A stretch of 64,000 bases of DNA from assembly GCF_963966145.1 (NCBI RefSeq), contig NC_091047.1, positions 28,086,001 through 28,150,000 of the forward strand. The letters run 5' to 3'. The notes under the pieces are model-generated. The model made no database searches. It worked only from the letters and a program-made list of their open reading frames with translations, and had not been told where the DNA came from. Below are positions 60,124 to 64,000 of this stretch, piece after piece; position 1 is the first letter of the stretch, and the number at the start of each line of letters is the position of its first letter. Source of the DNA: Tenebrio molitor (taxonomy: Eukaryota; Arthropoda; Insecta; Coleoptera; Tenebrionidae). Both the position numbers and the translations under genes were made by a program.

Positions 60124-62940
60124 TCAACTCTTCAAAAACAACAGTCGGCACTCCACAGCGTCGAGAATTGTCTTCAAAGAGTCAAAGTGAATGTCACACC
60201 CTGCAGCGAACCGATCAAAGTTGTTGCACATTAAAATAATCGGCGACTTAAGCAACACATTTGTTCTGTAGCCAGGAATATAAAACGTAGTGTAGTTTCG
60301 ACTATTCATGCGAGGAACATGAAAGCTAATTTTGCTTAAAAGAAATGAACAATCAATTTTATGATGTACAAGCTTATACAGAAATGATACAACAGCATTT
60401 ACTCTGCGAGTATACAAAGACTTAAGCTTAAACCTGCCTAATAACATGTTGTTATCATAATTTCTTACAGGGTAAACACCGTCAAGTTGAAAACTTAAAA
60501 ACTTCAAAAATTTTCGTTGGACTTTCTCGAGTTCATTAATATTTGTGATGTATATAGGATACCATATAAGTGAACAATATTCCAGTTGAGATCTAATCAA
60601 TGACGTGTACAGTAGCAATAGAGTTTTTGGATTGCTGAAGTCTTTACAATTTCTAAATACAAATCCGTACGTTTTTAGAGCTTTGCTAACAATATTGTTA
60701 AGATGATCGTTAAAATTTAATTCCGTATCGAAAGTGACACCCAAATCTTTGAATTTGTAGACTCGTTCTAAACGATGTTGGTCAATTATATACGTATGTT
60801 CCTTGACAGAACGAATCCGGGAATATGAGGATACAAAACATTTAGCAGTATTCAAAGAGAGCCGATTTCGAGATGACCATTCAACAACAGCGTCTAAGTT
60901 ATTTTGTAGTAGATTAAAATCACTATCAGATTCGATTCTAATAAACAATTTAAGATCATCAGCGAAAAGCAACTTTTCACAGGTAATAACATTGACCATA
61001 TCGTTTATGAAAAGTAGGAATAGAAGAGGTCCAAGGTTTGAGCCTTGCGGAACGCCTGAGGTCGGTGTAAAGGACTTGGATACAAAGTTTTGGTAGGTAA
61101 CATAGTGGCGCCTATCTAGCAGATATGACTGAAATAAGGCAAGTAAAGAATTATCAAAACCAAACTGTTCAAGTTTTCTGAGTAGAATGAAATGATCGAT
61201 TTGGTCAAACGCTTTCTGAAAATCTGTATATAGAACGTCCACTTGATATTTAGAGTCAATTGCCTCTGAAACGTATTGCGAAAAATAAGCGAGGTTGGTG
61301 AGTGTTGATCTTCTTTCTACAAATCCGTGTTGATGAGGTGAAATATAGTTCTTTACGCCTGCATAAATGCGTTTATATAATATAGATTCTAAGATCTTTG
61401 AAAAATTACATATTATGGAAATGGGTCTAAAGTGTTCGATGTTTGACAAATCTCCTTTTTTAAAAATCGGTAAGACCCGTGCTTGCTTCCAAACTGTGGG
61501 AAAAGTTGAAGATTTAATTATGAGGTTGAATATCGAAAACAGTGGTGTTACAAATATTTGAGCACAATCCCGAAGAAGGAAACTTGGAATCCCGTCAAGC
61601 CCAGCAGTCATGGAGGTTTTAAAAGATTTTAGTGAAGATATTATTTCCTCTTCGAAAATTTGTGTAATTGAAATAATATTATGAAAATTAGTGTCAACAA
61701 CTCTATTCGTATATTCAGGATCGGATGCTAAATATACTTGATTGAAAAAAGAGGAAAATGCATCAACAATGTCTTGAAGTGAGGATAGCGTTAGATCATC
61801 AAAATGCATCGTGCCAGGTATTCGAGAACGGCCCTTTTTCTGGTGAATGTAACCCCAAAACCTTTTCGGATCTTTCGACAGTTTACATTCAATGGACAAC
61901 ATATATTTTTTGTAGGAAGTAGAAATTAAAAGTTTACATTTAGATCTATATCCTTTAAATTCATTGTAATGTCCAAGATCCTTGGATCTTTTGTATTTAC
62001 GGAAAAGCCTGTGCTTCATCTGAATTGTCTTTATGATCTCCCTGTCGAACCAAGGTGGATATTTTCGACTTTGGTTTATCAGACGGCGTTTAGGGACATG
62101 CAGGTTGAATATTTCATGTAACTTGGCATAAAAAGAAGAACATGCAACATCAACATCAGTCAAATTATTGAGAAACGACCAATCCGTCAGCAATAGAGTA
62201 TCATATAGTCTGGGCAAATCAGCTTTCTTGAAGTTGAAAAATGACGCTCCATCATTTACCCTGAAGTTCATAAATTTTGGGGTTTGATGTAGAAAACATA
62301 TATCCAGAGACGGATGATAAGAATCCTCATCAACCAGCTGAAAATTTGATTTGAGCACTTCGCAATTGAAATTAGCAAAAACGAGATCAAGTATACGCTG
62401 AGAGGTGTTCAGTATACTGTTATATTGCCCAAAGTTTACAAAGTTTTGGAAGTTTCGTAGAACTGTAGCGGATCTGTTGTAAACATTGGTACTAAAAGTA
62501 GGTGTATTAAAATCACCTAGAACGATGACTTTGTCCTCGTGTACTTCATGCATGCTGCTAAGTATCTCGAAATAATGTTCAAAATCTAAAAAGGAGGTGT
62601 AAGGTGGAATGTACACAACTAATATTACCATAGAGGAGGAACAATTAATTGAGATCCTAACTCCTACTGTATCGATGGATGGGATAGAGTCAGAAAGCGT
62701 GGCAGTGTTTAGCCTATTACTGCAAAATTTGTTATTTACAGCAATAAGAACACCACCGCCTTTTTTTACACCAAGTGATGAGAAGTTTCTGTCACTTCTA
62801 TATACTGTATATGAGTTACAAAAAAGTTCATCATCTGTAATATCGTTGGACAGCCACGTTTCAGTTACAGAAATAATGTCATACTCAAGGGTACAGATGT
62901 TGTTGTAGAATTCACAGATCTTGGAACGTAGGCCTCGCAC
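60124..62940 (-). CDS. Non-LTR retrotransposon ORF2: apurinic-type endonuclease plus reverse transcriptase
   Basis: An open frame of about 938 codons with no internal stop. The N-terminal about 230 residues are an exonuclease-endonuclease-phosphatase domain: NVRGLRSK start motif, TETWL, GGGVLIAV, VVLGDFNTP-type LGDFNTP, DLVFAN, and SYHPSL in place of the usual SDH motif. The reverse transcriptase occupies about residues 440-720. It shows RVLPIFKKGD and FRPISIIC, HGFVERRST, TDFQKAFDQIDH, GVPQGSNLGPLLFLLFINDM and the catalytic FADD near residue 658. The C-terminal part carries the typical YKFKDLGV and SQLEYCSLIW segments. The layout matches the CR1/jockey group. The position given as the first codon is GTG. 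The frame stays open upstream into the end of ORF1 without an AUG, so the true start is unclear. The element looks recently active, because a frame this long is intact. Confidence 0.92.
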   Translation of the reverse strand: MRGLRSKICEFYNNICTLEYDIISVTETWLSNDITDDELFCNSYTVYRSDRNFSSLGVKKGGGVLIAVNNKFCSNRLNTATLSDSIPSIDTVGVRISINCSSSMVILVVYIPPYTSFLDFEHYFEILSSMHEVHEDKVIVLGDFNTPTFSTNVYNRSATVLRNFQNFVNFGQYNSILNTSQRILDLVFANFNCEVLKSNFQLVDEDSYHPSLDICFLHQTPKFMNFRVNDGASFFNFKKADLPRLYDTLLLTDWSFLNNLTDVDVACSSFYAKLHEIFNLHVPKRRLINQSRKYPPWFDREIIKTIQMKHRLFRKYKRSKDLGHYNEFKGYRSKCKLLISTSYKKYMLSIECKLSKDPKRFWGYIHQKKGRSRIPGTMHFDDLTLSSLQDIVDAFSSFFNQVYLASDPEYTNRVVDTNFHNIISITQIFEEEIISSLKSFKTSMTAGLDGIPSFLLRDCAQIFVTPLFSIFNLIIKSSTFPTVWKQARVLPIFKKGDLSNIEHFRPISIICNFSKILESILYKRIYAGVKNYISPHQHGFVERRSTLTNLAYFSQYVSEAIDSKYQVDVLYTDFQKAFDQIDHFILLRKLEQFGFDNSLLALFQSYLLDRRHYVTYQNFVSKSFTPTSGVPQGSNLGPLLFLLFINDMVNVITCEKLLFADDLKLFIRIESDSDFNLLQNNLDAVVEWSSRNRLSLNTAKCFVSSYSRIRSVKEHTYIIDQHRLERVYKFKDLGVTFDTELNFNDHLNNIVSKALKTYGFVFRNCKDFSNPKTLLLLYTSLIRSQLEYCSLIWYPIYITNINELEKVQRKFLKFLSFQLDGVYPVRNYDNNMLLGRFKLKSLYTRRVNAVVSFLYKLVHHKIDCSFLLSKISFHVPRMNSRNYTTFYIPGYRTNVLLKSPIILMCNNFDRFAAGCDIHFDSLKTILDAVECRLLFLKS

Positions 62941-62993
62941 ATTTTGATAGAGTAGGTTAAACGTCTTACAGTCCGAGGGGAGAGTAACCTTCC

Positions 62994-64000
62994 TTATGTT
63001 ATAGTTGGTTCCACTGCCACCTGCTGAAAATTCTCAGTAGTTTTCTTTGGAAAGTAGTACTTGTTGACGTATGTGTTGGCAGGCCAAAAGTCTGGGTCTC
63101 GGATTGTAGGTAGAAGGTGAACCGGAGCTTTAACAATAAAAGCGCTGGAGGTTGGTTTTCTATTAAGGTTAGCGGGTTTTTCCACTTCAAACGAAGCATC
63201 TTGGTCAAGTTCTTTAAGCACGGCTAAAATGTCGTCAACTTTCTGATCAGCCGATAAGTTGGAGACGTATGTCCAGCAAAACTTCTGTAGGGGTACAAGC
63301 TTAGCTTTAGCTCCTGTTAGAGTTGAAGAATTTTTTGAAACAAAACGTTTGCTGCTTCTGACATCCGTTATGCTGGAAGGAACTGTAGTCTTATGTTGGT
63401 TGGAGGAATTAGATGTTTTTTGTTGGTTTGTAGCTACAAAATCAGAGGAAGAGGCAGCAAGAGCGTACGATTTCGGCAAATTAGTTGTAATCATAGAGGC
63501 GTCGATCGAGGTGGATTGTAATTGCCTAGTGATGTCAGCGTTTTTTCCCGCTTCTTTCGGACGACAAATCTCCAAATTGGGTGAATTTGCATTTTGAAGT
63601 TTTTCTGTATCACTGGGTTGAGAAATATTTACAAAGGACTGACGTCGAACCGCTGTCAAATTATTAGTATTATTATAGACTGTAATATCGGTGGCCAAAG
63701 AACTATCCGAGAGTGTATTGGTTTTTACTTCCATATCAGATCGGCGTTTTTCACGTGCAGATTTAAAGGACGGAGACGCTTGCTGGAATGGGCCTTGAGA
63801 TTTATGTAAATCGAACTTCAAATCGATGACAGCATTGTACAATTGATTGATTAAAGCTGTTTGTGCCACTATAAGGGACTTACAGTTATTTAGCTCGTCA
63901 TTGAGATTCAAGATCACTTGTTCACAGGAGCACTGCGTTGTGTGATTCTTGAAAAAATCGGTTAAACAGTCCCCAACAACTCCATAGAATAGATCTGCGT
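62994..64000 (-). CDS. Non-LTR retrotransposon ORF1 (nucleic-acid-binding protein), 5' end beyond window
   Basis: This open frame runs from the right edge of the window to a stop at 62994-62996, with no start codon visible inside. The frame includes YGVVGDCLTDFFKNH and cysteine-containing QCSCEQV near the edge. A leucine-rich, possibly coiled segment follows (LNDELNNCKSLIVAQTALIN), then a long Ser/Thr/Asn/Lys-rich linker. The C-terminal part, about 95 residues, has FCWTYVSNLSADQKVDDIL and DPDFWPANTYVNKYYFPK. This resembles the RRM-like RNA-binding domain at the end of CR1/jockey ORF1 proteins. No CCHC knuckle was seen in the visible part. It sits just upstream of ORF2, with which its end overlaps in a different frame. 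Its role would be RNA binding and chaperoning in the retrotransposition complex (family knowledge). Confidence 0.82.
   Translation of the reverse strand, partial: ADLFYGVVGDCLTDFFKNHTTQCSCEQVILNLNDELNNCKSLIVAQTALINQLYNAVIDLKFDLHKSQGPFQQASPSFKSAREKRRSDMEVKTNTLSDSSLATDITVYNNTNNLTAVRRQSFVNISQPSDTEKLQNANSPNLEICRPKEAGKNADITRQLQSTSIDASMITTNLPKSYALAASSSDFVATNQQKTSNSSNQHKTTVPSSITDVRSSKRFVSKNSSTLTGAKAKLVPLQKFCWTYVSNLSADQKVDDILAVLKELDQDASFEVEKPANLNRKPTSSAFIVKAPVHLLPTIRDPDFWPANTYVNKYYFPKKTTENFQQVAVEPTIT

Larger units (their letters stand above)
60004..64000 (-). mobile_element. CR1/jockey-like non-LTR retrotransposon, 3' end inside the window
   Basis: ORF1, ORF2 and a 3' UTR of about 120 bp occur in order on the minus strand. 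The element ends in an (ATT)n microsatellite at about 60005-60036 instead of poly(A). The 5' UTR lies beyond the right edge. No target-site duplication can be judged because the other end is missing. Confidence 0.85.

Noticed and set aside
1..64000. CRISPR arrays, operons, bacterial-type regulatory RNAs
   Set aside because: The window is eukaryotic. No array of regularly spaced direct repeats is present, and genes are spliced.

Overview
This is a stretch of an AT-rich animal nuclear genome, almost certainly an insect and plausibly a beetle. The grounds are short spliced exons with GT/AG introns, a secreted insect-type chitinase with a peritrophin-A (CBM14) tail, a proprotein convertase 2 (amontillado) prodomain, a CR1/jockey-type LINE, DUF4817 mariner-like transposases, and a very high density of TA-flanked MITEs and foldback elements. 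The species cannot be fixed from the sequence alone.

Two host genes are supported. The first is the 5' part of a minus-strand proprotein convertase 2 gene (amon/PC2). Coding exon 1 (33793-33960) and exon 2 (6756-6860) are joined in phase by a roughly 27-kb intron (6861-33792). The gene continues off the left edge, so positions 1-6755 are the start of intron 2. Both introns are packed with transposon relics. The second gene is a compact plus-strand GH18 chitinase (47016-48914, seven coding exons, 476 residues), with a probable 5' UTR exon, TATA-like box and poly(A) signal.

Region by region: 1-33792 is amon intron holding MITEs, foldback elements, a 295-bp hairpin family, LTR-like GC-rich blocks and two degenerate mariner-like relics. 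Positions 33793-34260 hold amon exon 1 and a GC-richer upstream region with a TGACGTCA palindrome. Positions 34260-46880 are intergenic with hairpins, MITEs and a broken DUF4817 transposase (39240-40300). Positions 46885-48954 are the chitinase gene. Positions 49967-53254 are a nest: an outer mariner-like relic, a LINE C-terminal fragment, and an inner 2.16-kb DD41D mariner-like element whose transposase has one frameshift. Positions 53519-56624 hold MITEs, 57404-58203 a broken YqaJ-family nuclease gene, and 58645-59792 a compound palindrome. Positions 60004-64000 are a minus-strand non-LTR retrotransposon with a long ORF2 and an ORF1 running off the right edge.

The host genes show no functional link to each other. 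The main theme of the window is a network of DUF4817 mariner-like elements and many non-autonomous elements sharing TACAGGGT-type termini, plus several hairpin families with CGAG/CTCG at the loop. All calls rest on reading the sequence; no database search or folding program was run.
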